From positions 28,193 to 92,192 of IMG/VR virus record IMGVR_UViG_3300032083_001599: a stretch of DNA of 64,000 nt; one strand, written 5' to 3'. How positions within the stretch are numbered: the stretch's first letter is position 1; every line of letters starts with the position of its first letter. The translations under genes and the position numbers were made by a program. The notes beneath the pieces were generated by a model. It saw only the letters and a list, made by a program, of their open reading frames with translations, was not told where the DNA came from and did no database searches. This document shows positions 50,325 to 56,978 of this stretch, one piece after another. This DNA is from a virus.

Positions 50325-50765
50325 ATGAGCGTCGTTATTGAACCGACCGTTGAGTGGTCGCCTGAGAGCATGATTGAGGTTGTACTAGGGGAACCTGACG
50401 ATTTCTTAAAAGTGCGAGAAACGCTGACTAGAATCGGTGTTGCATCTCGTAAAGAAAAAAAATTATACCAGTCTTGTCATATCTTACATAAGCAAGGTAG
50501 ATATTTCATTGTTCACTTTAAAGAATTGTTTGCTCTTGATGGTAAGAAAGCAAATCTTACTGTTAATGATGTTCAACGCCGCAATAGAATTACACAACTC
50601 CTTGCTGATTGGGGATTAATTTCTGTAGTTGTGGCTGAAATGATTCAGGATATTGCTCCTTTAAATCAGATTAAAGTTTTATCCTACAAAGATAAAGGAA
50701 ATTGGGTCTTAGAGACTAAGTATAATATTGGTCGTAAGGTTAAAGTTGAAGGCGAAGAAGGTTAA
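50325..50765 (+). CDS. regA: RegA translational repressor
   Basis: Binds start regions of early mRNAs and blocks translation when replication proteins are sufficient. Start taken at ATG 50325; a TTG four codons upstream is ignored. DFLKVRETLTRIGVASRKEK, LYQSCHILHKQGRYFIVHFK and NRITQLLADWGLISVV are the family core. 146 residues; T4 RegA is 122. Follows the 44-62 block as in T4. Confidence 0.94.
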   Translation: MSVVIEPTVEWSPESMIEVVLGEPDDFLKVRETLTRIGVASRKEKKLYQSCHILHKQGRYFIVHFKELFALDGKKANLTVNDVQRRNRITQLLADWGLISVVVAEMIQDIAPLNQIKVLSYKDKGNWVLETKYNIGRKVKVEGEEG

Positions 50766-50771
50766 TAAATA
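50763..50771 (+). promoter_or_regulatory. Late promoter motif TAATAAATA
   Basis: TAATAAATA overlaps the regA stop. The only thing downstream before the terminator at 50828 is a 60-base segment with a GTCGC/GCGAC hairpin and no ORF, so it would produce a short non-coding late RNA or the motif is fortuitous. Confidence 0.42.
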
Positions 50772-50827
50772 AATCGTCGCTCTTTCGTGCGCGACTCTCT
50801 ACGACGGATTCGCTACCAAAGTAGATA

Positions 50828-50849
50828 GGGGGCTTGACGCCCCCTTTTT
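50828..50849 (+). terminator. Terminator after regA, loop holds a -35 box
   Basis: GGGGGC - TTGAC - GCCCCC is a perfect 6-bp GC stem followed by TTTTT. It ends the regA transcript. The loop plus closing G is TTGACG, the -35 element of the promoter at 50834-50862. Confidence 0.92.
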
Positions 50850-50862
50850 AATGGTGTATAAT
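50834..50862 (+). promoter_or_regulatory. Sigma70 promoter nested in terminator
   Basis: TTGACG (50834-50839, 5 of 6 to consensus), a 17-base spacer and a perfect TATAAT (50857-50862). Transcription is expected from about 50869. The -35 is the terminator loop and the spacer contains its 3' arm and T tract. Confidence 0.82.
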
Positions 50863-50868
50863 ATGGAG

Positions 50869-51016
50869 GTCAAGGAGGGAAACCACCTTGGCTGCGGTGC
50901 TCCCCTTAGTAGGTTCAGGAGTAGCGGCGATAGGAACCTACTAAATATAATGTCTCAACAGTTTTTGCTACTGAGACACCTAACGGTACAACCGTAGATT
51001 TTTATCTAAAGAATTA
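50869..51016 (+). ncRNA. Structured 5' leader of the 51017 gene
   Basis: Between the predicted start at 50869 and the ATG lie several stems: CAAGG-A-GG/GAAA/CC-A-CCTTG at 50871-50890 (7 pairs, GNRA loop); TTAGTAGGTTC/GAACCTACTAA at 50906-50916 and 50934-50944 (11 perfect pairs, 17-base loop with GGAGTAGCGGC); TGTCTCA/TGAGACA at 50951-50957 and 50972-50978; and CGGT/ACCG around 50984-50994. A 15-codon ORF (50950-50997) starts inside, without a Shine-Dalgarno. The regularity suggests a cis-regulatory RNA; no known riboswitch is matched with confidence. Confidence 0.6.
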
Positions 51017-52051
51017 ATGACTAACGCAGAAAACACCAGAAAAGGTTTTGGCAACACCCTGGATCTCGAAAATCCACAGTTAAAGAACCTACCCAAGCCT
51101 AAGCAAAAAAACGCAACATTCATCAAGTTTTCTTTCCTTGATCTCGATACCGTCGATGAAGAGGATGAGTATTATTGGAACCTTGCTGTCCGGGATGATC
51201 AGAACAATTCCTCTCGGATTGAAGCAATGCAAGTTTCATACCTTAACTATGGATGGCTTTATAGCGATTTCCCCCCTTGTATTGGTACTGACAATCGTCC
51301 TAGAGACGGTAGGACTCGTATCCTTGCAGCAAAGCGTGCTGGAGAGAAGTGGATTATTGTTGCTATCTTCTCATACGATGACAACGGTAGTCCAATCACT
51401 AACTACATTTCCAATTCTCTTGCCTGTCAGCAGCGTCCTGCATCCACTGGTGTATGCCAGGCCGATTTTGTTATGGCAGGGATTGCTTGTGTTAATGCTG
51501 GGGAATGCTTGCCAGAGAGATCTGCAGTAGAAGACCTCGTTTACAATGAACTGCAAGTTGAGAGCTTCTTCTCTCCTCGTGGAGGTGCTATAACCAAGAT
51601 CGTTAACAAAATCCTTGATGATGTCTTGGAAGAAGGTACATCTGGTGGAATCACTGTTGTTAGGAGTCGTGACGAGTGGCAAACTTGGTTGTCAAAAGCT
51701 GGTTATGTAAAGGGATCTTATATTCTTTTATCTGTTGACAATCCAACCTATGCTATGAGGGCATGGTGTCAGCACTTGCTTCCACACTTTTCTAAGAACA
51801 AGGCAATAGCAACTATTATCCTTTATACCAACGCTAAGACTGGTAGTAAAGCCAGGAGGTATATTTCTGAATTTGCAGTAAACCTCCAGTATTACTATAC
51901 ATCTTCATTTGCTATGGTAAATAGAGCACAGTCTGCTGTAGAGATCAAAGTAGCTGATCCCGCACCATTCCACATTGCTGGAGCGATTCCTCAGATCCAT
52001 GACAATCACAACATTAATTCTTTTGAATTGGTAGATATCTCGGACTACTGA
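51017..52051 (+). CDS. ParB-like conserved cyanophage protein, 344 aa
   Basis: Residues 97-109 (DGRTRILAAKRAGEKW) resemble the ParB/sulfiredoxin core GRHRxxAA, which in phage relatives binds or cuts DNA or binds nucleotides. The rest, with PCIGTDNRPR ahead of it and VRSRDEWQTWLSKAGYVKGS, is conserved in cyanophages with no known role. It is preceded by a strong promoter and the long structured leader, and followed by a terminator, so it is a tightly regulated single-gene unit. Weak Shine-Dalgarno AAAGAA. Confidence 0.62.
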   Translation: MTNAENTRKGFGNTLDLENPQLKNLPKPKQKNATFIKFSFLDLDTVDEEDEYYWNLAVRDDQNNSSRIEAMQVSYLNYGWLYSDFPPCIGTDNRPRDGRTRILAAKRAGEKWIIVAIFSYDDNGSPITNYISNSLACQQRPASTGVCQADFVMAGIACVNAGECLPERSAVEDLVYNELQVESFFSPRGGAITKIVNKILDDVLEEGTSGGITVVRSRDEWQTWLSKAGYVKGSYILLSVDNPTYAMRAWCQHLLPHFSKNKAIATIILYTNAKTGSKARRYISEFAVNLQYYYTSSFAMVNRAQSAVEIKVADPAPFHIAGAIPQIHDNHNINSFELVDISDY

Positions 52052-52068
52052 TAACCGAATAAAAAATT

Positions 52069-52092
52069 ACGGGGTTCTCTACCCCGTTTTTT
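52069..52092 (+). terminator. Terminator after ParB-like gene
   Basis: ACGGGGT - TCTCT - ACCCCGT, a perfect 7-bp stem, then TTTTT. An A6 run precedes it, so it could also act on the minus strand. Confidence 0.92.
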
Positions 52093-52101
52093 AATGTCGT
52101 C

Positions 52102-52110
52102 TAATAAATA
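52102..52110 (+). promoter_or_regulatory. Late promoter motif TAATAAATA (hsp20)
   Basis: TAATAAATA lies 119 bases before the hsp20 ATG. With T4 spacing the start would be near 52116, inside the left arm of the inverted repeat at 52111-52176. Confidence 0.55.
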
Positions 52111-52176
52111 TTTGTGGATCATATTTTTCATTCTATTAACTACAAAGAACTTTGTTGTTAATGCATGATCCACAAA
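52111..52176. repeat. Nested inverted repeat in hsp20 leader
   Basis: TTTGTGGATCAT (52111-52122) and ATGATCCACAAA (52165-52176) are perfect 12-base inverted repeats. Inside them TTAAC-T-ACAAAG (52136-52147) pairs with CTTTGT-T-GTTAA (52150-52161). It could be an RNA stem-loop in transcripts from upstream, or an operator over the late start site. Confidence 0.7.
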
Positions 52177-52209
52177 CGGATGCCTTCGGGGTCCACACAA
52201 CATAAACTC

Positions 52210-52223
52210 GCTTTTAAAGGAGC
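52210..52223 (+). promoter_or_regulatory. Possible fourU-like hairpin at hsp20 Shine-Dalgarno
   Basis: GCTTTT (52210-52215) lies just before AAAGGAGC; GCTTT can pair with GGAGC using two G-U pairs around a TAAA loop, covering AGGAG (52218-52222) 6 bases before the ATG. The stem is weak. FourU thermometers pair UUUU with AGGA before small heat-shock genes. Confidence 0.4.
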
Positions 52224-52228
52224 TAAAA

Positions 52229-52663
52229 ATGACCGACCTTACTAAGTATGGTGCGTCTAACATTGACCAATTTTTGGATCGTGTTCATCGCAACAGCATT
52301 GGTATGAACGAATACTTTGATCGTTTATACTCACTACATGAGACCACTACTAACTATCCTCCCTACAACCTAGTATCCATAAATTCTGTAGAGTCCAGGC
52401 TAGAGATCGCCCTGGCAGGGTTTAAAAAGGCAGAGTTGTTTGTCTATACACAGGATGGCAAACTCTTTGTAGAGGGTCAGAAAGAGGACAAGGAGACCGA
52501 GACTACCTATCAGCATAAGGGACTAGCACAGAGGTCCTTTACGAGGGTATGGACGCTCTCTGAGGATGTAGAAGTGAAGAGTGTAGAATTTGAGGATGGA
52601 CTCCTTTCAATATGTTTGGCTAGGATAGTTCCAGAGCACCATCAACGCAAGGATTGGTTCTAA
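52229..52663 (+). CDS. hsp20: Small heat-shock protein Hsp20
   Basis: Alpha-crystallin-type chaperone, 144 residues, close to bacterial IbpA. The N-terminal YFDRLYSLHETTTNYPPYNL is IbpA-like; the crystallin domain spans about residues 45-135 (ESRLEIALAGFKKAELFVYT, LFVEGQKEDKE, RSFTRVWTLSEDVEVKSVEF) and contains the GLLSI strand (a variant of the usual A-x-x-x-n-GvL). It would hold unfolded phage or photosystem proteins. Excellent AAGGAG Shine-Dalgarno. hsp20 is a core cyanomyovirus gene. Confidence 0.93.
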   Translation: MTDLTKYGASNIDQFLDRVHRNSIGMNEYFDRLYSLHETTTNYPPYNLVSINSVESRLEIALAGFKKAELFVYTQDGKLFVEGQKEDKETETTYQHKGLAQRSFTRVWTLSEDVEVKSVEFEDGLLSICLARIVPEHHQRKDWF

Positions 52664-52668
52664 ATATC

Positions 52669-52693
52669 GGGGGGTTGATCACCCCCCATTTTT
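52669..52693 (+). terminator. Terminator after hsp20, loop holds a -35 box
   Basis: GGGGGG - TTGATCA - CCCCCC, a perfect 6-bp stem, then A and five T. The loop supplies TTGATC, the -35 of the promoter at 52675-52703, as at 50828-50862. Confidence 0.9.
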
Positions 52694-52703
52694 ATGGTAT
52701 AAT
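52675..52703 (+). promoter_or_regulatory. Second sigma70 promoter nested in terminator
   Basis: TTGATC (52675-52680, 4 of 6), a 17-base spacer and a perfect TATAAT (52698-52703). It would start near 52710 and make a short leader for the ATG at 52726. This mRNA continues through the next small genes into polymerase gene 43. Confidence 0.75.
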
Positions 52704-52725
52704 ACCAAGAGGTAAAAAGCATACT

Positions 52726-53040
52726 ATGTCTGTTAGAGTAGCCATCATCGGCAATGATCAAATCATTGCTGATATCAAAGAGTTGATTGATCCTGAAGAC
52801 AAGGCTCGTCAATATATGTTCAACAATCCATATCGTGTTATCATGCAACCCACCATGTTGCTGAGCGAAGATGCAGGAGAAACCGCAGAAAATACATCCC
52901 AAGTATCTCTTGCTACTTGGCAACCACTCACGCAAGAGACAACTTTTATTGTCAACCCAAACTCGGTTCAAACTATCTTTGAACCAGTTGCTGATCTCAA
53001 GTCAATGTACCAGGAGCTAGTCAATAATGTCACAAATTAA
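52726..53040 (+). CDS. Small protein, first of a tandem paralogous pair, 104 aa
   Basis: Start at ATG 52726 (MSVRVAIIGNDQIIADIKEL), just after the nested promoter; upstream codons in this frame are non-coding. Alternating strands and NNPYRVIMQP, ATWQPLTQETTFIVNPNSV and LKSMYQELV resemble the next protein residue by residue. No known domain is recognised. Encoded before polymerase gene 43, so a replication-linked role is possible. Overlaps the next gene by 14 bases. Confidence 0.65.
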   Translation: MSVRVAIIGNDQIIADIKELIDPEDKARQYMFNNPYRVIMQPTMLLSEDAGETAENTSQVSLATWQPLTQETTFIVNPNSVQTIFEPVADLKSMYQELVNNVTN

Positions 53041-53317
53041 AGTCATTGTATTTAAAGAAGACTACAAGTGTATTATCGCTGGAATTAAGGAAATTGGTGC
53101 TGACATTGGTGAGCCTGATTGTGAATTAGAAAACCCTTATGAGTTTGTAATTCAAGATGATGATTTCGATGGAGAGTACAAGGATCGTTTGACACCTTGG
53201 AAAGTTCTGAATATTTCCTCCGATAAGAAGTGTAGAATTCAAAGTGATACTATTCTAACTCTAGTTGACCCAGAGTCATTTATTCTCGAAGCATACACCG
53301 AACTTACCAGTGAATGA
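53027..53317 (+). CDS. Small protein, second of the tandem pair, 96 aa
   Basis: MSQIKVIVFKEDYKCIIAGI aligns with the start of the upstream 104-residue protein, and ENPYEFVIQDD, TPWKVLNISSDKKCRIQSD and SFILEAYTEL align with its later blocks, indicating a tandem duplication followed by divergence. Function unknown. The ATGA overlap with gene 43 ties its translation to the polymerase. Confidence 0.65.
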   Translation: MSQIKVIVFKEDYKCIIAGIKEIGADIGEPDCELENPYEFVIQDDDFDGEYKDRLTPWKVLNISSDKKCRIQSDTILTLVDPESFILEAYTELTSE

Positions 53318-55809
53318 AATTTTACACTAATGTACAAATGATCGGGGACCAGTTTCTGGTTCGTGCTTATGATAATGGTGAGTACATTCAGTTTCGCGAA
53401 AAATACAAACCTACATTATTTGTTCCTGCTAAAAAGAAAACATTCTATAAAACTCTCGACGGTGATTATGTTGAACCAATTAAACCTGGTTTCGTCTCTG
53501 ACTGTAGGGAGTTTTTAAAAAGCTATGGTGAGGTAGACAACTTCAAGGTTTATGGTAACGAAAGGTATATCTATCAGTATATTTCTGATAAGTATCCTCA
53601 AGATGAAATTAAATTTGACTCTAGTAAGATTCGTCTTATTACCGTTGACATTGAAACTCGTGCTGAAAATGGATTTCCTGATGTTGAAGCAGCAGACCAA
53701 GAGATTCTGCTGATTACAATCCAGGATTATAATACAAAGGAGATCACAACTTGGGGTCAAGGTCCATTTAAGATCAAGCAGGATAATGTTCGCTATATTC
53801 AATTCAATAATGAGCGAGATCTTCTAAGTTCTTTCATCAACTGGTGGATGGAAAATACACCTGATGTTGTGACCGGTTGGAATATTCAGCTTTTCGATAT
53901 TCCATTTATTGCAAAGCGTATTGATCGTGTTCTTGGCGAAAAACTTGCTAAGAGATTATCGCCTTGGGGATTAGTATCTCAAAAAGAAGTCTTTATCAAA
54001 GGTCGTAGACAAGTCTTCTATGATATTGGTGGTATTACTCAGTTAGATTATCTTGATCTGTATAAGAAATTTACTTATACTAATCAGGAATCATATCGTC
54101 TTGATCATATTGCCAATGTAGAACTCGGACAGAAAAAACTTGACCATTCTGAGTATGATACCTTTAAAGATTTCTATACGCATGGTTGGCAGAAATTTGT
54201 AGAATACAACATCATCGATGTGGAGCTCGTAGACCGTCTTGAGGATAAGATGAAGTTGATCGAGCTAGCACTAACTATGGCATATGACGCCAAGGTAAAT
54301 TATAATGATGTCTTCTATCAGGTAAGGATGTGGGATACTATAATCTACAACTACCTTAAGAAAAAGGGTATTGTTATTCCCCCCAAAGAAAAAACTGATA
54401 AGGATGAGAAGTATGCAGGTGCATATGTTAAAGAACCGGTTCCGGGAGTTTATGATTGGGTTGTCTCTTTTGACCTTAACTCTCTATACCCTCACCTTAT
54501 TATGCAATATAACATCTCGCCAGAGACCCTCCTTGAAGAGAAACACCCAACAGCAACTGTTGATAAGATCCTTAATGAGGAAATAAACTTTGAGATGTAT
54601 AAGGACAACGCTGTTTGTCCAAATGGTGCTATGTTTCGTAAGGATAAGAAGGGATTCTTACCTGAGTTGATGGAGAAGATGTATGGTGAGAGAGTCATCT
54701 TCAAGAAGCGTATGCTCAAAGCCAAGCAAGAGTTTGAGAAGACTCCTACTGATACACTTAAGAAAGAAATCTCCAGATGTAACAACATTCAAATGGCGAA
54801 GAAGATTTCTCTTAACTCTGCTTATGGTGCTATTGGTAATCAATACTTCAGGTACTTTAAATTAGCGAACGCAGAAGCTATCACTCTATCTGGTCAGGTC
54901 TCTATTCGCTGGATTGAGACCAAGATGAATCAGTATCTAAATAAACTTCTATCTACAGATGGTGAAGACTATGTTATCGCATCTGACACTGACTCAATTT
55001 ATCTTAATCTTGGACCTCTTGTTACTAAATTTCTTGGTAATAAGTCTGGCAATAAAGCAGCAATTGTGGGGTTACTTGATAAGATCTGTGAAGACAAGTT
55101 GGAACCGTTCATTGATCAGTCGTATCAAAATCTTGCGGATTATGTTTCAGCATACGAACAAAAAATGCAAATGAAGCGTGAGAATATCGCTGATCGTGGT
55201 ATCTGGACTGCAAAGAAAAGATATATTCTTAATGTTTGGAACAGCGAAGGCGTTCAATATACAGAGCCTAAATTAAAAGTGATGGGTATTGAGGCTGTCA
55301 AGTCATCTACACCCGCACCCTGCCGTCAAATGTTAAAAAATTCTTTTAAAATTATGATGTCTGGGTCGGAAGATGATATGATTGATTACATAGATAAGTG
55401 TCGCCAACAATTTAAAAAATTAACTCCTGAAGAGATTTCTTTTCCTAGATCTGTTAGTGATGTAGCAAAGTATAAATCCTCAGCAGACATTTACTCTAAA
55501 GGAACTCCCATTCATTGCCGTGGAGCTCTTCTATACAATCATTATATTAAGAAAGCGAATCTTACTAACAAGTATTCGCTCATTCAAAATGGTGAAAAGA
55601 TTAAATTCTGCTATTTGAAGAAACCAAATATCATTCATGAGAATGTTATTTCCTTCATTCAAGATTTTCCCAAGGAATTAAATGTTACTAGATATGTTGA
55701 CTATGACCTTCAATTTGGCAAGGCATTCTTAGAACCTTTGAGGACAATTCTAGATGCTATTGGATGGTCTGTAGAAAAAACCGCAACTTTAGAGGACTTC
55801 TTCTCATGA
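53314..55809 (+). CDS. gp43: DNA polymerase gp43
   Basis: Family B replicative polymerase with 3'-5' exonuclease. Exo I TVDIETRAENG lies near residue 110, Exo II in VTGWNIQLFDIPFI, Exo III in YNIIDVELVDRL; polymerase motif A SFDLNSLYPHLIMQYNISPE from about 385, motif B KISLNSAYGAIGNQ, and motif C SDTDSIYLNLG near 557. 831 residues (T4: 898), with the C-terminal clamp-binding tail TATLEDFFS. All catalytic residues appear present. Confidence 0.97.
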   Translation: MKFYTNVQMIGDQFLVRAYDNGEYIQFREKYKPTLFVPAKKKTFYKTLDGDYVEPIKPGFVSDCREFLKSYGEVDNFKVYGNERYIYQYISDKYPQDEIKFDSSKIRLITVDIETRAENGFPDVEAADQEILLITIQDYNTKEITTWGQGPFKIKQDNVRYIQFNNERDLLSSFINWWMENTPDVVTGWNIQLFDIPFIAKRIDRVLGEKLAKRLSPWGLVSQKEVFIKGRRQVFYDIGGITQLDYLDLYKKFTYTNQESYRLDHIANVELGQKKLDHSEYDTFKDFYTHGWQKFVEYNIIDVELVDRLEDKMKLIELALTMAYDAKVNYNDVFYQVRMWDTIIYNYLKKKGIVIPPKEKTDKDEKYAGAYVKEPVPGVYDWVVSFDLNSLYPHLIMQYNISPETLLEEKHPTATVDKILNEEINFEMYKDNAVCPNGAMFRKDKKGFLPELMEKMYGERVIFKKRMLKAKQEFEKTPTDTLKKEISRCNNIQMAKKISLNSAYGAIGNQYFRYFKLANAEAITLSGQVSIRWIETKMNQYLNKLLSTDGEDYVIASDTDSIYLNLGPLVTKFLGNKSGNKAAIVGLLDKICEDKLEPFIDQSYQNLADYVSAYEQKMQMKRENIADRGIWTAKKRYILNVWNSEGVQYTEPKLKVMGIEAVKSSTPAPCRQMLKNSFKIMMSGSEDDMIDYIDKCRQQFKKLTPEEISFPRSVSDVAKYKSSADIYSKGTPIHCRGALLYNHYIKKANLTNKYSLIQNGEKIKFCYLKKPNIIHENVISFIQDFPKELNVTRYVDYDLQFGKAFLEPLRTILDAIGWSVEKTATLEDFFS

Positions 55810-55973
55810 CCGATCAAGAAAAGTGGAATAGAGGGCTTGATCTTTTTATCGAGTCCGTTCATAAACCAGATCAGGAACTTAGGTCCTGTGCTCACAACCA
55901 AAAATGTTTTAATGAACTGATGTTAGTGCGTGAAAATGTGCTAGAATACTTGAAAACCTTGAGATGGAACTGA
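55806..55973 (+). CDS. Small protein after polymerase, 55 aa
   Basis: Start at ATG 55806, overlapping the gene 43 TGA (ATGA). MTDQEKWNRGLDLFIESVHK, then SCAHNQKCFNELMLVRENV, is helical with two cysteines. No family recognised. It is followed immediately by uvsX, with no gap. Confidence 0.55.
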   Translation: MTDQEKWNRGLDLFIESVHKPDQELRSCAHNQKCFNELMLVRENVLEYLKTLRWN

Positions 55974-56978
55974 ATGGATTTTCTTAAAGAAATTGTAAAA
56001 GAGATTGGAGATGACTATACTCAACTGGCAAAAGATATTGACGACTCTGAAACTTATGTGGACACGGGTTCGTACATTTTTAACGGACTCGTATCAGGTA
56101 GTATATTTGGTGGTTGTTCTGGGAATAAGATTACTGCCATTGCTGGTGAGTCTAGCACTGGCAAAACTTTCTTTAGCCTCGCCGTTGTTCAAAATTTCCT
56201 TAACGCTAATCCTGACGGTTATTGTCTCTACTTTGACACTGAGGCAGCAATTAATAAGTCTCTTCTGGAGAGTCGTGGATTACCTCTTGATCGCTTGGTA
56301 GTTGTTAATGTTGTAACTATCGAAGACTTTCGTAGTAAGGCATTGAAGGCAGTTGATTTGTATCTGAAGAAATCAGAGGAAGAGCGTAAACCATGTATGT
56401 TTGTGTTGGACTCTCTTGGTATGCTTTCAACTGAGAAAGAGATCCGTGATGCTTTGGATGAAAAGCAAGTTCGTGATATGACAAAATCCCAACTGGTCAA
56501 AGGTGCCTTTAGGATGTTGACATTGAAGCTGGGACAGGCTAGAATACCTATGATCGTTACCAACCATACTTACGATGTCATTGGCGCATATGTACCTACA
56601 AAGGAAATGGGAGGAGGCAGTGGCCTTAAGTATGCAGCAAGTACAATCATCTATCTCAGTAAGAAAAAAGAGAAGGATGGAACAGAAGTCATTGGAAACC
56701 TTATCAAAGCTAAGACTGCTAAGTCTCGTTTAAGTAAGGAAAACAAGGATGTTACTATTCGTTTATTCTATGATGAGCGTGGTCTTGATAGGCATTATGG
56801 TCTACTTGAGTTGGGAGAACTTGGTGGACTTTGGAAAAATGTAGCAGGTCGTTATGAAATTGATGGTAAGAAAGTTTATGCCAAGCAAGTCTACAAGGAA
56901 CCTGAAAAGTATTTTACTGAAGAAGTAATGCAACAACTTGACGAGATTGCTCGCAAAGAATTTAGCTATGGAGAATGA
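55974..56978 (+). CDS. uvsX: UvsX recombinase
   Basis: RecA-type strand exchange protein used for recombination-dependent replication and repair. Walker A GESSTGKT at residues 58-65, Walker B FVLDSLGMLSTEKE, and the DNA-binding loop region TNHTYDVIGAYVPTKEMGGG are clear. 334 residues versus 391 in T4, the shorter cyanophage form. Works with UvsY. The TGA overlaps the gene 41 start. Confidence 0.96.
   Translation: MDFLKEIVKEIGDDYTQLAKDIDDSETYVDTGSYIFNGLVSGSIFGGCSGNKITAIAGESSTGKTFFSLAVVQNFLNANPDGYCLYFDTEAAINKSLLESRGLPLDRLVVVNVVTIEDFRSKALKAVDLYLKKSEEERKPCMFVLDSLGMLSTEKEIRDALDEKQVRDMTKSQLVKGAFRMLTLKLGQARIPMIVTNHTYDVIGAYVPTKEMGGGSGLKYAASTIIYLSKKKEKDGTEVIGNLIKAKTAKSRLSKENKDVTIRLFYDERGLDRHYGLLELGELGGLWKNVAGRYEIDGKKVYAKQVYKEPEKYFTEEVMQQLDEIARKEFSYGE

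Noticed and set aside
50906-50944. Glutamine riboswitch (glnA / downstream-peptide type) in the leader
   Set aside because: GTTCA, GGAGTAG and AGGAAC recall conserved pieces of that motif, which is common in marine cyanobacteria and cyanophages, but the two inner helices are missing: only 17 bases lie between the arms. An Rfam/Infernal search would decide; I do not call it.
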